A stretch of 64,000 nucleotides of DNA from Spirosoma lacussanchae. GTDB lineage: Bacteria > Bacteroidota > Bacteroidia > Cytophagales > Spirosomataceae. The notes beneath the pieces were generated by a model. That model was given only the letters and a program-made list of their open reading frames with translations, was not told the origin of the DNA and searched no databases. Below, piece by piece: positions 63,176 through 64,000 of this stretch (the first letter of the stretch is position 1; every line of letters starts with the position of its first letter). The position numbers and the translations under genes were made by a program. The stretch spans positions 124,001 to 188,000 of the forward strand of contig NZ_SWJG01000005.1 of the NCBI RefSeq assembly GCF_005870035.1. The letters run 5' to 3'.

Positions 63176-63197
63176 CCTATCGATCAACCCACTTGGT

Positions 63198-63575
63198 ATG
63201 GCTACACACATACTCCGTCGCCGGGCCGACTACATCGGCATTACCGGCTCACTGCTCTGCCTTATTCACTGTATGCTGACCCCGGTACTGCTGATGACCT
63301 CTACCTGGCTCACGCACGATTCTCTTCGGGTCGGCTTCCTGAGTCTGGATTATCTGTTCATCATCGTCAATATAGGGGCGGTCTGGTCAGCTACCCGGCG
63401 TACCTCCCGCTCGATCCGGTTTGCCCTGTGGGGGTTTCTGGGACTGTTCGCTACCGGGCTGGTGTTCGAGGAACTGAACGAAGGATTCGAATACCTGGCC
63501 TACGCGGCCTCCCTGGGTCTGGTCGTGACGCACCTGGCCAATATCCATTACTGCCGTACGCATCACGTTCACTGA
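63198..63575 (+). CDS. MerC-domain membrane protein
   Basis: A 125-residue protein with four hydrophobic segments and a MerC domain: GSLLCLIHCMLTPVLL in the first helix carries the paired Cys and His that bind metal, and VVTHLANIHYC ends the last helix. MerC proteins take up or bind mercury and possibly other metals. The start at 63198 (MATHILRRRADYIG) is supported by the -7 box; an ATG at 63153 lies inside the palindrome and upstream of the predicted transcript start. Regulation by a metal sensor at the palindrome is inferred. It is 29 bp before the flavoprotein gene. Confidence 0.88.
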   Translation: MATHILRRRADYIGITGSLLCLIHCMLTPVLLMTSTWLTHDSLRVGFLSLDYLFIIVNIGAVWSATRRTSRSIRFALWGFLGLFATGLVFEELNEGFEYLAYAASLGLVVTHLANIHYCRTHHVH

Positions 63576-63604
63576 GCAGTCATTAATATCAACTAACAGA
63601 CAAC

Positions 63605-64000
63605 ATGACAATCCGCCAGCAAAACGATGTAATTATAGTAGGGGGTAGCAGTGCCGGGCTTAGTGCCGCGCTGGTACTCGGCCGGGCCGTACGTCGGGTG
63701 CTGGTCATCGACGCGGGGCAGCCCTGCAACCGGCAAACGCCCCATTCGCACGGCTTCCTGACCCGCGACGGAGCAACCCCGACGGAGTTACTGACCGCGG
63801 CCCGCGAGCAAATCAGCCAGTACCCGGGCGTGCAATTCTGGTCGGGCACCGCTACCCGGGCCGCCCGCACCGAGCACGGATTCAGCCTTACAACAACGTC
63901 GGCCGACGGGGGCGAACTCCAATTTTCGGGTCGTGCGCTGCTGCTGGCAACGGGGCTGTTCGATATTATGCCTGAGCTGCCGGGCTTTGCCGAATGCTGG
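63605..64000 (+). CDS. Thioredoxin-reductase-like NAD(P)/FAD oxidoreductase, 5' part
   Basis: The first 132 codons of a gene that runs off the window. The N-terminus is an FAD Rossmann fold: VIIVGGSSAGLSAALVLGRA (GxxxAG type of dinucleotide motif), then VLVIDAG and the family block NRQTPHSHGFLTRDG. ALLLATGLFDIMPELPGF is the ATG motif that closes the FAD domain. The visible part does not reach the place where a CxxC redox pair would lie, so true thioredoxin reductase activity cannot be judged. It starts 29 bp after the MerC stop and is probably in the same metal-regulated transcript. Confidence 0.88.
   Translation, partial: MTIRQQNDVIIVGGSSAGLSAALVLGRAVRRVLVIDAGQPCNRQTPHSHGFLTRDGATPTELLTAAREQISQYPGVQFWSGTATRAARTEHGFSLTTTSADGGELQFSGRALLLATGLFDIMPELPGFAECW

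Noticed and set aside
63153..63575. An upstream start (ATG at 63153) for the MerC gene
   Set aside because: It lies within the palindrome and before the predicted transcript start; the extra residues do not look like part of the MerC domain.
1..64000. Defence island, prophage or secondary-metabolite cluster
   Set aside because: No nuclease-helicase sets, phage structural genes, toxin-antitoxin pairs, NRPS or PKS modules were found in any frame; the accessory content is carbohydrate use and transport.

Overview
The window looks like chromosomal DNA of a GC-rich member of the Bacteroidota, most likely order Cytophagales and the Spirosoma/Rudanella/Fibrella group. The evidence is a SusC/SusD pair with a hybrid two-component regulator, PorT-like beta-barrels, a GH3-beta-lactamase fusion, a large set of about 800-residue FtsX-type permeases, and several good matches to the Bacteroidota -7 box TAnnTTTG. 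The genus is inference. No tRNA, rRNA, transposase, phage gene or CRISPR array was seen.

Layout. 1-2.9 kb: an acyl-CoA dehydrogenase and two tandem PorT-like outer-membrane barrels. 3.1-6.6 kb: a GH3-beta-lactamase fusion overlapping a DinB-family gene. 6.6-30.1 kb: a carbohydrate region. A 1408-residue hybrid two-component sensor is read divergently from susC-susD, a GH30 lipoprotein, a VCBS/ASPIC lipoprotein and a DUF5107-TPR protein; an AraC regulator, a sugar:proton symporter and a GH2 enzyme follow. GH30 plus GH2 plus sugar porter suggests a plant-type galactan or related hemicellulose, but the substrate is inference. 30.1-37.7 kb: a small secreted protein, an FKBP-type lipoprotein, an NtrY-like histidine kinase in an operon with an acyl-ACP desaturase, a PlsC acyltransferase, an NtrC-type sigma-54 activator and an ArnT-like glycosyltransferase. 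37.9-59.1 kb: a membrane-fusion protein, one MacB-type ATPase and seven tandem large permeases, interrupted after the first permease by a GH88/105 hydrolase and an L-rhamnose mutarotase. 59.2-64 kb: a VOC protein, a secreted intradiol-dioxygenase-like protein, an M20 peptidase, a lone MacB-like permease, a MerC-domain protein behind a 37-bp palindrome, and the start of a thioredoxin-reductase-like flavoprotein.

How the genes may work together. The most informative signal is regulatory. Two positions in the transporter cluster, before the membrane-fusion gene and before the second permease, carry a 16-bp palindrome of the form TGTCCG-N4-CGGACA followed 68-70 bp later by a sigma-54-type -24/-12 promoter. 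The NtrC-type activator encoded about 1.8 kb upstream is the obvious candidate to bind them, with the nearby NtrY-like kinase as partner. This predicts a sigma-54-controlled envelope or export system linked to membrane-lipid genes. Intergenic DNA also holds at least two families of dispersed hairpin repeats. The permease array shows shared 3' ends and a 151-bp direct repeat, which point to ongoing duplication and gene conversion.
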